Shown here: piece by piece, positions 34,421 to 46,344 of the stretch | How positions within the stretch are numbered: position 1 is the first letter of the stretch | How the letters are laid out: every line of letters begins with the position of its first letter | From: Ascaphus truei | Taxonomy: Eukaryota > Chordata > Amphibia > Anura > Ascaphidae | Direction of reading: 5' to 3' | Assembly: GCA_036426205.1 (NCBI GenBank) | Contig: CM071568.1 | Coordinates: forward strand, 223,560,966 to 223,624,965 | DNA: 64,000 nt | Program-made: the position numbers and the translations under genes | The notes under the pieces: generated by a model | Database searches by the model: none | What the model was told of the DNA's origin: nothing | The model's input: the letters and a program-made list of their open reading frames with translations, nothing else

Positions 34421-35719
34421 CATCAATGGTGATGAAGCTACTTGAAAGTTTAGCACAGGATAATATTCAGGAATACCAAATGGATAACAAAATTATTAGT
34501 AATAGTCAGCATGGATTTATGAAGGGTAGGGCGTGCTACACTAACCTTATTCGTTCCTTGGAGGTGGTAAGTAGGAATTTAGACCAGGGTAATGCTGTTG
34601 ATGTGGTCTATTTAGATTTTGCAAACACTTTTGATACGGTTCCACACAGGAGGTTAGTGTACAAAATAAAGGAAATTGGTCTCTGTATAAATATTTGCAC
34701 CTGGACTGAAAACTGGTTGAAGGATAAACAGAGTTGTCATAAATGGATCCTTTTCAGGTTGGGCTAAAATTGTGAGAGGAGTACCTCAAGGACCGGTACT
34801 GGGACCCCTGATTTTTAATTTATTTATTAATGACCTTGAGGTTGGCATAGAGAGCAAAGTCTCCATCGTTGCTTTTGACACTAAATTGTGTAAGGTAGTA
34901 AAATCAGAGAAGGATGAAATTTCTCTCCAGAAGGACTTGGATAAACTGGTAACAGGGTTTAATACAGATACATGTAAGGTTATGCGTTTGGGGGGCGGGG
35001 GGGAAATATACAGGCTACTTGCAAATGAAATGGGGCACAATTAAGTCAATCCTTGATGGAAGTGAATGTAGATGTAGACACAAGGCTTATCAATAGTGCA
35101 CAATGACAGACAGTAACTGCAAAGGCAAATTGGATATTTTTTTGCATTAAACAGGGTATGGATGGAAGGGAAGAAAGCATAATTAAGCCACGGTATAAAG
35201 CATTAGTAAGACCACACCTCCATATGGAGTACAGTTTTGGACACAACTCTATAAAAAAATACATGATGAAACTAGAAAAACTGCAGAGAAGAGCCACCAA
35301 ATTAATAAAGGGGATGAAAAATCTGATTTATGAGTAAAGGCTAGCTAAATAAGATTTGTTTACATAAGTAAGGAGGCGTCTAAGAGGGGATATGATAACT
35401 ATATACAAATATATTGTGTCAATACAGGGTGCTCCCTTAAAGTTGGAGAAAAGAAGATTTCACCAGCAACTAAGGAAATAGTTCTTTACAGAAAGCGCAG
35501 TTACAATGAGGAATTCATTACCCATGCAGACTAGGATGGCAGATACAAAAGCTATCTTCAAAATAATGTTGGACATAGTTTTAGAAAGGAACGGTATATA
35601 GGGATATACCAAATAAGTAAACATGGGATGGATGTTGATACAGGAATATATCTTATTGCCATTATTAGAGTCAGAAAGGAATTTTTCCCCCCTTATGAGA
35701 CATCATAGTATAAAGTCTC

Positions 35720-36175
35720 TGTAACAGGGAATTTATCCCTGTTCAGAATATGCCACTAATCCAGCAGTGTGTTGGTTAATTGGATCCAGCAGTTAACCAA
35801 CTTCACCTGGCTGATTAGAGATTTGTTAGAAAAGCCTGCCTTTGAGAAAGGAAGGAAGACTCTTCCTGAGCTCACAGGAAACAGACAGAGCAGAGGTTCC
35901 TGAGTCTCACAGGTGAGATTGACCGAGGGAACACAGAGATGTCTGGAGCTTGCAAGATACAATCTAGCTGACAAATAAGACTTCTAAACCTGGATTCTGT
36001 TATATCTGGAGAAAAGGCAGCAACCCAGCAAACAGATAAGACTTTCTTATTGGACTGTTGGCTATATCTGTATATATAAAATATATCTATATGACTTGGG
36101 CTGATGAATAGCTTGTGTAGCCACCCAGATAAAGAGGGCTGGAATATAAGTATACATATCCGCCAAAGTGGAGCA
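35720..36175 (+). mobile_element. LTR inserted in the CR1 3' UTR
   Basis: TGTAACAGGGAATTTATCCC opens an LTR-like block that separates the CR1 3' UTR piece ending GGAATTTTTCCCC from the piece resuming at GCCTTCCTCTGGATC. I could not place the right end or a target duplication exactly. Confidence 0.5.
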
Positions 36176-36320
36176 GGTTTTGTTTGCTTGCCTTCCTCTG
36201 GATCAATATACTGTTAATACAAATATAGGATATGTATCTGTGATCTAAATTTAGCACGGGTTCAACTTGATGGACAATTGTCTTTTTTCAAAACCTCATC
36301 CACTATGTAACTATTACTAA

Positions 36321-36900
36321 AAAATGTTATCCTATTTACTGCTTAAACCCCTCCTTTTGCAAGGATATATCAATGTGTTCTAATCCATTATATCCAAACC
36401 ATATTAAATGTGTTTCTTGCACTTCTGGTGTAATTGAAATATTGCAATGAGCATCTGAAAGTGTTAATCATCTCTTCAACAATAGTTGCCCAACAAAATA
36501 GATAACCTAGATAAACAACCAAGTTTATTCCTATGTTCAGTTGGCAACAGGGCAAACGTTAAAGAATTCCTACTCCCCTGCACATGCTCTATGTTATCAA
36601 AGCCAGAGAACGAAAAAACAGGTGTAATATTTATATACCCCTTACTCATGTTCCAGCATAACTATCAGAATGCATGCATGCAATTACCCAGGGATGCTCA
36701 AGGTATGTACTCAAGTACTTCCAACAGTCCATGTTTTTAGGACAATACAAGTTGTCAACCCTCGAGACAGAACTTGAACATTCATGCAATAGTCAGTCCC
36801 AGATACACTGAAAGTACTTTATGTACCTGGAGAAAAAAAGCTACCTTTGACATTAGAGATATCTAATTTTCAGATTGAGGGCCAAAACTGTCATTAGTTA
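36321..36900. other. Intron sequence, nothing recognised
   Basis: AT-rich sequence with an uninformative open frame at 36,486-36,740. Confidence 0.5.

Positions 36901-36902
<2 letters not shown>

Positions 36903-36938
<36 letters not shown>
36903..36938. repeat. (TTA)n microsatellite
   Basis: About 11 TTA units at the 3' end of the adjacent minus-strand LINE. Confidence 0.9.
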
Positions 36939-36939
<1 letters not shown>

Positions 36940-37300
36940 ATTTACAACAGCAACTTTATATAGAGCTTTTTTCTCAATGGGACTCAAAACACTTCACAGT
37001 AACAAAAAGGAAAATAGAAGAACACATTTAAGGTTATAGAAGAGACCAAACAGAAGGAAAGATACAATGCAGGTTGGGACAGTACTGTAACTATTAAATC
37101 CTATACAGGTTGTGGTTCATTAATTAAATGCCTAGGTAAACAGGTAGGTTTGGCGTCTGTTTTTATAGATTTCCAGAGAGGGGGCCTCTCAAACTGAACG
37201 AGGTAGACTGTTCCAAAGAGTGGGAGAAGCATGGCTAAAAGCTTGGGACCCAGAGGAAAGTAAGGAGATCCTGGAAACTGTAAGGAGTCCTTCATCTGCA
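36936..37300 (-). mobile_element. L2-like LINE 3' end
   Basis: On the minus strand AFSHASPTLWNSLPRS matches the conserved C-terminus of L2-type reverse transcriptase ORFs (AF..A.P.LWNSLP). It is followed by a 3' UTR ending AAGTGTTTTGAGTCCCATTG..CTATATAAAG and an ATT-type repeat. That tail is shared with the SINE at 46,345-46,624. Confidence 0.7.
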
Positions 37301-38470
37301 GATGGAATTCAGCAAATGGGAGTGTAAGGAACTAGAAGCTCTTTCAAATAGCTACGGTAGGACCCTGGTCATGTTGTGCTTTGAATATCAACAAACCAGT
37401 CTTGAAATAAATTTGCCATTTTACAGACAGCCAGTGCAGAGAATGGAGAATAGGTGTCATGTGGCAAGAACGGGTATGGATGTATTCTATAGTTTCTATG
37501 GATAGAGTTATCATTAAACTTTGTGCCCCTGCAGTATTATTGTACTATCACAAAAACTATTATTTATTTAAAAACATAATAATATAGCACCATCCCAAAA
37601 CAGCACGCTTGAAGAAAGACTACGTTTAATAGCTATTCGGTACTGTAAACAGTACACTGAATGTTCTGCTAGTAGCATATTGAAGAGCACAGACACAATG
37701 AATAGGTGCAACAACCTATGAATCTGACATCTCATGCCTCTTATATTTGAAAAATCATTGCAGTACCCACCTTGCTGAATTGTTCTACACTTGTCTTCTC
37801 TTACACATTAACCAGAGGTGCTCTTCTCCTGAACTTCCTTGATGGTGACAAGCATGATATCTTTGATATACTTCTATATATAATTTTTCACTGTAAAATT
37901 AGAACTGTAAGACCCTATGAAAGATTGTGGATTCTAGTGGCTGTGACTATTCCAAAAGATCTACGGTATGATATCTGGCATCAGAATATTTCAGTATTCC
38001 TAGCCAATACATATAGCTAGATAAAAGCTTATTAAAATTCACATTAGCACATGAACTTATTTGCATTCTGCTTAAGTATATTTTACAATCAATCAGTCTC
38101 TCTGTATTATACACATTTCACTGTGCTTTGTACAGAAAAGGGGAAAAGAGAAACTGCCCCGTAGGTACAGAAGTAACTTCTCAAAACATTTTCTGCAGTT
38201 CCTTTGCTGACGCTAGTAAGTCGAGCTGATCTTCCTTAATATGGTTTATACTGCAGGGGGACACATTTACAGTATATACGCTGAACTTCAATGGTGTGTA
38301 AGCTTTTGTTCTAAACCAGTACTTGGTTAATTTGCTGATCATGATGTGATGAAAGCTGGAAACCCGGTGTGCAAATGTAACTAGATATTTAGCATTGCAA
38401 TAAGGACAGGAAGATTATATAATACTTTATTGCTCCAAAGCTTTATTTCTTACAGACATGTAAAATAAAG
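37301..38470. other. Intron sequence, nothing recognised
   Basis: The part 37,301-37,500 may still be LINE-related (open frame without clear motif). The rest is AT-rich intron without exon signals. Confidence 0.5.
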
Positions 38471-38474
38471 TGTG

Positions 38475-38770
38475 TGTGTGTGCGTGTGTGTGTGTGCGTG
38501 TGCGCAGAGCACGCGCATTTTAAGTGAAACTTCTTTGTCTATTGTCACTGCTTTGTCACAGAAATTGTACTTGCGATGGGGATGTTTTTAATGAAAAATC
38601 AAAACACAATTTCAGTGACAAAACGCAAAGAAGTGTGACTTAGAACGTGAGTGCCCAGCACACATCCTGTTTTAGCTATTTGCACTTCTATATTTATACT
38701 AACTGTGAATTCCTCATGTGTGTGTGTGCTTGTGTGACTGCGTGTGTGTGCATGTGACTGCGCTTTAAAA
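38475..38770. repeat. Palindromic repeat flanked by (GT)n, copy 1
   Basis: TTTTAAGTGAAACTTCTTTG (about 38,517) and CAAAGAAGTGTGACTTAGAA (about 38,626) form an inverted repeat. The block, with GT-rich runs on both sides, is repeated at 60,266-60,500 with about 92% identity. Confidence 0.8.
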
Positions 38771-38879
38771 AAATACATTTTTTTAAAAATGTTTTTATTC
38801 TCCATTCATTTGAAAAAGTTTTCTTCAGGTCAGAGGACACTGCAGCACAATGTATAATAGCACATACCAGTAGCACATG

Positions 38880-38955
38880 CCACCAGCAGTGTGTGTCAAT
38901 GTGTGTGTCGGTGACTGTGTGTGTCAGTGTCAGTTGTCTGTGTGTGAGTGTCTGT

Positions 38956-38989
<34 letters not shown>

Positions 38990-38990
38990 G
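38880..38990. repeat. (GT)n followed by a 31-bp G-run
   Basis: The G-run at 38,958-38,988 is uninterrupted and is preceded by TGTGTG repeats. Consensus length in such a run is unreliable. A short open frame through it is an artefact. Confidence 0.95.
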
Positions 38991-39620
38991 AAGAGGGGAG
39001 AATCTCACGCAGGCTCTCCCAGCAGTGTCCAGTCTGGAGAAGCCGGTGTCAAGAGGCTGCCAGCACTATATCTGGGACAGTCTCACTTCTTCTGCCTTTA
39101 ATTGGTCAAGTCACTTGTCCGGTGGCTCAGTCATGGGGTGGTGGTGTGTGTGTGTGTGTGTTCGTTCCTCCTGATTCCTGCTGGTGGAAGCTGGGAAAAT
39201 TCAGTAGCAGTGAATGTTGCTGATGGTCCCCATTAACTCCATTCACTGCCACTGAATTTGCTCATGTGGTAGATGCTGCTAAAGAAGTTTCACTTCAGAA
39301 AACAATCCGCCTTTATTGATAGATAAGGCTTTAGGGGTCAGATGCACGAAGCTCTGTTAAATCAGGGCAAATAACGTCAAGTTACCTAAATAGGTTTCGG
39401 ACATTATTTTCCTTAAGTTTAAAGTGTATCCACTAAGCTGATAGTATGCAAAAACAACAGTCATCATTTAACTCATTAGTATAGGGTTGATGTTAGGTTA
39501 ATTTAGCACCGGCCTGTCCAACATGCGGCCCATGGGAGGGAGTTTTGGGCCCAGAGGGAGGGAGTGATTTGGCCCGAAGGTAGGGATAAAGAAAGAGGGA
39601 AGAGCTGGAGAGGTGGGGGG
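38991..39620. other. Intron sequence with a GA-rich repeat at its end
   Basis: The stretch 39,500-39,620 (GGCCTGTCCAACATGCGGCC..., then GGGAGGGAG runs) looks like a hAT-type repeat whose right part reappears after the Gypsy element at 44,368-44,640. The Gypsy element seems to have inserted into it. Confidence 0.5.
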
Positions 39621-40070
39621 TATAAGGGATCTGTCTGAACATCCAGGAATTGACATTATCAGGTACGAAGCTACCACGGCCATCCTGCTTCCTGCCAAAT
39701 CCTACCCTTACTCCCCTGACAGGAAATCAGCTTCTCTTTGGCTCTCATTGCCAGCAGCTGCCTCTGGCCTTAAATAGCAGGCAGTTGCTACTAGTCTTTG
39801 CTCATGCAAATTACTGGATACCTTGTCCTGTTTGAGCTCTTCATTACCTTTGTTTTGCCTACTGCCTGTCTTGACCTTGAAACTGAATCTGACCACCCCT
39901 TGCCTGCCTCGACCTCGGAACCGGACCTGACTACCCTTGCCTGCCTCGACCCCGGAACATACCTGATTACCCCTGCATCCCAGGCCTCTGATCCCAGGCC
40001 AAGATCAGTGTATTACTCCCTGCCTCTGCCCTGTGGGTCTGTATCCTGTTTTGCAGTCAGCAACGTTACA
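39621..40070 (+). mobile_element. 5' LTR of the Ty3/Gypsy chromovirus
   Basis: This 450-bp LTR ends CAGCAACGTTACA and pairs with 43,920-44,367. It contains tandem GCCTCGACCTCGGAACCGGACC-type units whose number differs between the two LTRs. It also carries about 45 bp near its start that the 3' LTR lacks. GGGGG flanks both outer ends, a possible 5-bp target duplication in G-rich DNA. Confidence 0.85.
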
Positions 40071-40088
40071 CATTGCACGAGCGAAGCA

Positions 40089-40913
40089 ATGGACTTCGCA
40101 GAGATAGCAAACATTGTTTCCCGTCAGGGCCAGCTTCTGGGAACACATGCCACCCGTCTAGCTACGCTGGATCATAAACTGGATTCCATCTCCACTACGC
40201 TGCAGACCCTGTGTAGCCACCTCAGTACCCCCAGCGTGACCCCATCTATGCCCGCGCCTTTAGCTCGTGACGCTGCACCAGTATCTGTGGTCCTAATGGA
40301 GCCACAGATCCCGACTCCTGTCCGCTATGGAGGGCTTCCATCAACTTGCAGAGGATTAATTTGACACACAACCATCATCCTTCTCTACCCACAGCTCTCG
40401 AGTGGCATATATCTTCTCGCTCCTCATGATGAAGCATTAGCTTGGGCATCATATTTTTATGAAAAGGGTTCCTCCTTGTTGGACGATTCCGTCGCTTTCA
40501 TGCAAACTTTCCAGACAATTTTTGATATCCCCAGCCGTGCAGCTTCCTCTGAATTTACACTACTACAGTTAAAACAAGGCTCTTGCACTATGGGACAATA
40601 TGCTATAGAGTTTAGGATCCTGTCAGTGGAGCCTGATTGGAACGAGGGGGATTTGAAGTTTGCTTTCTGTCAGGGCATTGAGGAGAGGCTGAAGGACGAA
40701 CTGACATACAGGGACCTACCCGCAGATCTGGAAGGCCTGATCGCCCTTTGCATGTCCCTGGAACTTCGGATGAGGGAGAGACACCAGGAGCAAGATCGTT
40801 CTCACAGATTCCAGTCTCTTCCACTGACTCCGCCAATTCAGGCTCCTTCCAATGAAATGCCAGGAGAACCAATGGAACCCATGCAACTGGGCAATTTGCG
40901 TTTGACAGAATAG
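40089..40913 (+). pseudogene. gag: Ty3/Gypsy gag, broken
   Basis: The ATG at 40,089 begins 18 bp after the 5' LTR. The first part ends at 40,364 after a frameshift; the capsid-like part resumes at 40,476 (FRILSVEPDWNEGDLKFAF is a typical Gypsy Gag stretch) and stops at 40,913. The usual CCHC zinc knuckle between gag and protease is missing, apparently by deletion, because MQLGNLRL is followed almost directly by the protease. Dead. Confidence 0.8.
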
Positions 40914-40914
40914 G

Positions 40915-43900
40915 AGCCTTTGTGGATTCTGGAGCCGCTGGTATATTTGTGGATGAGGCCTTCGCTCAACGGATCAAGATTCCTCTCCAGACAAAGGACG
41001 CACCCCTAGGTATCTCTTCCATTGATGGTAGACCGTTGGGATCAGGGGTCATATCACAAGAGACGGTTCAAATCAGGGCTACCGTTGGTGTTTTGCACCA
41101 CGAACTCGTTTTCAGGACAGATAAGAACTTGGGGGTCTGCCTGCCATGGCAAATGTCTCTTACCATGTTGGGTTCTTTTCTGCCTGCAATGGAGGACTTA
41201 CCCGGTCTCCCAGCCTATTATTCTGACCTGAGGCGGATCTTCCAACAAGGGACAGGCTGAAGAATTCCCCAACCATCGACCGTTTGATTGAGTGATCGAT
41301 ATCCTTCCTGGGATGACTCCTCCTCGTGGACATACATATCCGCATTCACATTGATGAGAACCTGAAGCAACCTGAAGCAAGGATTCATTCGCAAATCCTG
41401 TTCTCCTGCTGGTGCAGGTTTGTTCTTTGTGGCAAAGAAGGACGCGTCATTGAGACCTTGTATTAATTATCGGAGTTTCAATAAAATCACTGTCAAGAAC
41501 CGGTATCCTCTTCCTCTAATCACCGAACTCTTTGATCGTCTATGTGGGGCAACAATTTTTACCAAGCTTGATTTAAGAGGGGCCTATAACCTGATGAGGA
41601 TAAAGCAGGGCGACAAGTGGAAAACCGCTTTCAACACACGCGGCGGCCACTACGAGTACTTGGTGATGCCCTTCGGCCTATGCAATGCACCCACAGTGTT
41701 CCATTTCTTCGTGAACGAAATTTTCAGAGACATGTTAGACTCCTCAGTTATTGTGTACCTTGATGATATCCTCATCTATTCTAAAACCCTGGAACAACAT
41801 CATCAGCAGGTGAGGGTGGTCCTTAATCGCCTACTGGAGAACAATCTCTACACTAAATTCGAGAAGTGCGAATTCGAGAAATCCCGTCTTCTTTTCTCGA
41901 ATACATCATCTCTGCCCATGGCCTAGAAATGGAACCTGCCAAGGTTGCTGCTGTTCTGAACTGGCCAGTACCTATGGGATTAAAAGCCATGACAAAAAAA
42001 CAGGCAGATCACATAAACTGGTCTCCGCAGGCTCGAGCGGCTTTTCTGAAGCTCAAGAAACTTTTTTCTTCTGCACCCATCCTGAAACACCCCGATCCTC
42101 GTCATCCTTTCATCGTCGAAGTGGATGCCTCTGACGTTTGAACAGGCGCAGTCCTGTCACAGAGAAGTGAGTTTCAGGGTTGGTTACACCCGTGTTCCTT
42201 CTTCTCTAAGAATTTTTTTCCTGCGGAACACAACTACGATGTGGGCAATCATGAACTTCTAGTTGTTAAAATGGCCCTGGGGGAATGGAGACACCTTGAG
42301 GGAACCGCCGTACCAGTCACGATTCTTACGGACCATAAATCCTCGAAATACCTCGAGGGGGCACGCGGGTTAAACACTAGCCAGGCTAGATGGGCACTCT
42401 TTTTCACTCACTTTTATTAAGTGATCTCCTACTGGCTGGGTTCCCAGAATGTAAAGGTGGATGCTCTATTAAGCCAGTTCTCCATGGATGACACTGATTC
42501 AACGGACATAGGCCCCATAATTCCTTCATCTAAGATTGTGTCTGCTATTTCGATTCTTCATCGTATTCAAAAATCCCAGACCAAGGCTCCCGCTGGTATA
42601 ATCATTCCCCATCCAAACTCTTCATTCCCCCTCTCCTTTGGCAGGAGTTTCTTCGATGGGGAGCTCGCAGGTCACCCGGGGGTTCGGAAAACATGTGAGC
42701 TCCTGGAGAGGACCTTTTGTTGGCCAGAATTAAAAACAGAGGTACATGACTTTGTCTCGGCCTGCAGTGTGTGTATGCCCGAACTAAGGTTCCTTGACCA
42801 CTTCCTTGTGGGCTTCTGCAACCACTGCCTATACCCTCCAGTCCCTGGATGCACTTTTCCAGGGACTTTATTGTGGAACTTCCTCCCTCTCAAGGCATGA
42901 CTACGATTTTGGTTATTGTGGATCGTTTTACTAAACAGGCTCATTTTGTACCCCTAAAGAAAGCTTCACTCCTCCCCAGAGGCAGGCATCATCACCAAGG
43001 AGGTATTTCGTCTGCATGGACTGTCTTTAGAGATCATCTCAGACTGGGGATCTCAGTTCATCTCAAAATTTTGGAAGGCATTCCGCTGGTGATTAGGGAA
43101 TGATTTCTCATCTGCTTACCACCCACAATCTAATGGGCAAACCGAGTGCACCAATCAATCCCTGGAGCAATACCTCGGGTGCTATACAAATGAACATCAG
43201 AATGATTGGGCAGATCTATTGTCACTAGCAGAGTTTGCCCACAACAGTCACATGACTCCCTGGGCTATTCCCCATTTTTCGCATCTTGGGGTTACCATCC
43301 CCGTACCCTTCCCCTTCATTCTCCACCAGTAGATGTTCCAATCGCGGCAACAAGGGCACAGAATTTACAGGACCTTTTGGAAGGGGATTCAGGCAACCCT
43401 TCGCTCAGCCACCGAGAGATAAATAAAATCGACGGATAAGTACCGGAGGCCATCACACCCATACTCCGTCGGGGATAAGGTATGGCTTTCCACGCAAAAA
43501 ATCATCTGTTTACGCCAACCTTCTGTAAAACTCGGACCACGGTTCATTGGTCCGTACAGCATCATCCGGAAGATAAATGAAGTCACCTTTCAGTTGGAAC
43601 TCCCCTCCTCTTTAAAAATTCCCACTACTTTCCATGTGTCCCTCATGAAACCTGTGGTGAGGAATCACTTTTCTGAGGATCCTCCCCCTCCTAATCCGGT
43701 AAATGTTGAGGTTCAAATTGAATACAAAGTGCGGCAGATACTTGACTCTCGTAACTCCAGAGGATCGATTCAATATCTGGTTGATTGGAAGGGGTATGGT
43801 CCTGAGGAAAGGAGCTGGGTGAAATCTCAGGATCTTCATGACCTAGTCAAGGCGTTCCATTATTGTCAGCCAGAAAAACCAGGACCTGGTTGCCCGGAGT

Positions 43901-44007
43901 TCGACCCTGAAGGGAGGGGTACAATAAGGGATCTGTCTGAACATCCAGGAAGTGACATCATCTGGTCCGAAGCTAGCACGTCTGTCTTTGGCTCTCATTG
44001 CCAGTAG
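40915..44007 (+). pseudogene. pol: Ty3/Gypsy pol with chromodomain, broken
   Basis: Domain order is complete. Aspartic protease (FVDSGAAGIFVDEAF, 40,920-41,260). Reverse transcriptase (41,420-41,926, catalytic [11 protein letters not shown]). RNase H (about 42,020-42,420, [17 protein letters not shown]). Integrase (42,560-43,440, [43 protein letters not shown]). C-terminal chromodomain (about 43,700-43,860, YLVDWKGYGPEERSW). Protease, RT, RNase H, integrase, chromodomain is the order of vertebrate chromoviruses. At least six stops or frameshifts separate the pieces, so no polyprotein can be made. The last frame runs through the polypurine tract into the 3' LTR. Confidence 0.92.
43908..43919 (+). 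other. Polypurine tract
   Basis: GAAGGGAGGGG directly abuts the 3' LTR, as needed to prime plus-strand synthesis in LTR retrotransposons. Confidence 0.8.
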
Positions 44008-44367
44008 CTGCCTCTGGCCTTAAATAGCAGGCAGTTGCTACTAGTCTTTGCTTATGCAAAGTACTAGATACCTTGTCCTGTTTGAGCTCTCCATTACCTT
44101 TGTTTTGCCTGCTGCCTGTCTTGACCTTGAAACTGAATCTGACCAACCCTTGCCTGTCTCGAGCTCGGAACCGGACCTGACTACCCTTTGCCTGCCACCT
44201 GCCTTGACCTCGAAACCGGACCTGACTACACTTTGCCTGCTGCGACCTCGAGACCGGACTTAATTACCCCTGCATCCCAGGCCTCTGATCCCAGGCCAAG
44301 GTCAGTGTATTACTCCCTACCTCTGCCCTGCGGGTCCGTATCCTGTTTTGCAGTCAGCAAATTTACA
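43920..44367 (+). mobile_element. 3' LTR of the Ty3/Gypsy chromovirus
   Basis: This 448-bp LTR starts TACAATAAGGGATCTGTCTG and ends CAGCAAATTTACA. It has more copies of the GACCTCGAAACCGGACCTGA-type unit than the 5' LTR. The flank GGGGG matches the base run before the 5' LTR. Confidence 0.85.
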
Positions 44368-45149
44368 GGGGGTGAGAGAGGGGCTCAAAAATAGAGGAGA
44401 GAGTGAGGAGCTAGGTAGATACAGAGGGTGGAAAGAGAGGGGAAAAAGTGGGTGGAGGTAAGAGAGAGGTGGATGGAGAGAGAGATGTGGGAGCCAGAGA
44501 GGTGGTGGAGAGACATAGGTGTGAGAGGGAGAGAGACGTGTGAGGCAGGAGAGGTAAGGGTGGGGGGAGACAAAGGGAGGAGGGTAAAGTGAGAGGTTTA
44601 TAGTGATCAGGCAAGTCAGGCCGTAGGCTACTTTCTTTGTTTCCTACCAGTCCTCTGATGATGTGCCCCGAGTCTTGTAGTCGGATTTAAGAATTGGCCC
44701 CCGACCGATTCTGAGTTTGACGAGCCTGATTTAGCATTATTTTGCATTGGCTTAAAATAACCTGACGTTAATTCATGTCTTAATTTAATGTGGCGTCAGC
44801 TCCCTCCAGACCCTGAAATATGGGGTTTGTTGGAAAAAGAGTGAGCCCTCTCTCTCCCCCACAAGAAAAAAGAACATATTAAAGACTCTAGAGCAAGGGT
44901 GGGCAATTATTTTGGCTGGAGGGCCATTTGACAAGCTTTAGTAAGCTTTGCGGGCCATAGACATAATGTAAAATCTACATTAAGTTTGTGGCTCGCAAAG
45001 CTTATCAAACCTTGCTCCTCGCCAGCTTCTCACCACCTGCATCTCCCCTAGCCCCCTCACTCTCTGCCTCCCCTTTTCACTCAACTCCCTTCTCTTTTAA
45101 TTCCCCCCCCCCTCTCTGCCACTGGACTTCTCCCTCACACCCCTTCTTT
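44368..45149. other. GA-rich flank and hAT-like fragment
   Basis: The stretch 44,368-44,600 is a purine tract (GAGAGAGG). At about 44,893, CAAGGGTGGGCAATTATTTT begins a hAT-like repeat (GGCTGGAGGGCC) that fades into T/C-rich sequence. Open frames on the minus strand are low complexity. Confidence 0.5.
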
Positions 45150-45700
45150 TCTCACTCTGGATGATATTTGAAACCACAGGAGCTAATGGACTTATCAAAT
45201 GAGAGTGTATATAGAGAGAAAAGGAGTGGCCCAAGGATAGAGCCCAGAGGTATACCAAAAGACAGGATGACAGGAGAAAAGGAAGATCCAGCAATGAGGA
45301 AACTAAAGGAGTTGTTAGAAAGAGAAGAACCAGGCAGCCGAGGGTTCATCGATATAAACGTTTAAGTTTGTCAGAGGAAAGGAAGAAGGAAAGCCAGAAA
45401 ACAGTCAGATAAAAAGGTTGAAGGGCAGCAAGTAGAGCTATGTGGTCGATAAAGGGATAGCCACCTGCGTGTACCTGAAAGGAGGAAAAATGAAAAGTGA
45501 AGGAGGAATAGGAGTAGTTGGTACTGGCAGTAAGGCGGTATTCGAGGAAGAAAAGCAACCCAAAGAAATGGCAGAGTGCAGAGTCAGAATGAAAGAGATT
45601 GGGAGCAGAAAGGATCATGTAAGGCCAGGAGCTTGTTAGGAAGAAAGCGTCAATTTCAAAGAGCGCAGGAAGAAGGGTGAAAGAATCTAGCAATGGGTGA
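45150..45700 (-). mobile_element. L2-like LINE reverse-transcriptase fragment
   Basis: The minus strand encodes LSFGIPLGSILGPLLFSLYT, the degraded GVPQGSVLGPLLFSLYT motif of L2-type reverse transcriptases, followed by a decayed remainder. It is truncated at both ends with stops. It lies 230 bp from OSBPL10 exon B. Confidence 0.75.
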
Positions 45701-45931
45701 GATTTAAATTACTTCTATACACCATCAAAATGTTTTCCCTCAATCCCTCAATCATCTGCTTTATAAGATGTTTTTCTTACCATCTCTTATACAACAGTCC
45801 AGGTACGGTATATACTTTAAACGTATTTATAAGAGACTAGTTATTTGTCTTCTCACAACACATATAGTAACCTCCCAACAGATTTTAACCAGGTCCACGT
45901 CTTGATGGTCTGCTACATTTTCTAGACTTAC

Positions 45932-46086
45932 CTCAATATGCTGATTGAGTATGTGGTAGTCTTGTGGCATGCTTGGCAATATTGGCCATGTTAAATTCGC
46001 ACTGGCAGAAGGTAAAGAGCTGAGACTCCCGTTTTTTAGATTTTCTGCAGAATGGGACTTTGGTTCATGCCAATCCAGGATGCTAT
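45932..46086 (-). CDS. osbpl10: OSBPL10 exon B (linker)
   Basis: This 155-bp exon has acceptor TTCTCAG and donor GAG|GTAAGT. It takes one base from exon A (phase 1) and ends in phase 0, fitting exon C. It encodes [18 protein letters not shown] and then [10 protein letters not shown], which align with the ORP10 linker between the coiled-coil-like region and the acidic stretch before the ORD domain. The last 15 codons are less conserved. It is open and intact. ORP11 has no close match to this serine-rich block, which supports ORP10. In human ORP10 this region is predicted unstructured and carries serines. Confidence 0.93.
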
Positions 46087-46344
46087 CTGAGAACAGAGAA
46101 TAACAAATATTATACCTGAAGTCTATACTCTTTGTCAGGTATTGCTGTAACATTTAACCATTCATCAAAACAGAAACTCTTTTTGGTTGCAGATTGTAGG
46201 TATTACAGGCTGATTTAGAAGAAGTGTAATGATATTTCAATAGTTTGATTAAATGTTTACCTTCAAGTACAAATCAAGCTCATTTGTACTTGAATAATCT
46301 TGCAAATGTTTAGATTGTGATTACAGACTCAATGTTTAGAAGAA

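Larger units (their letters stand above)
32020..36320 (+). mobile_element. CR1-type LINE, degraded and three times interrupted
   Basis: Reverse-transcriptase remnants lie at 32,455-33,061 (KAPGPDGMHQTVLKKL, NYKRVSLTS) and resume at 34,432-35,040 (VVYLDFANTFDTVPHR; GVPQGPVLGPLIFNLFIND). The catalytic FADDT box has decayed to VAFDT. The 3' UTR ends AACTTGATGGACAATTGTC...CTATGTAACTAT, characteristic of the amphibian CR1 family. It is interrupted by a Harbinger-like MITE (32,084-32,454), a 1.36-kb hammerhead-bearing insertion (33,062-34,420) and an LTR (about 35,720-36,175). Frameshifts and stops show it is dead. The 5' end is truncated. A fragment of a related element is at 55,930-56,640. Confidence 0.85.
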
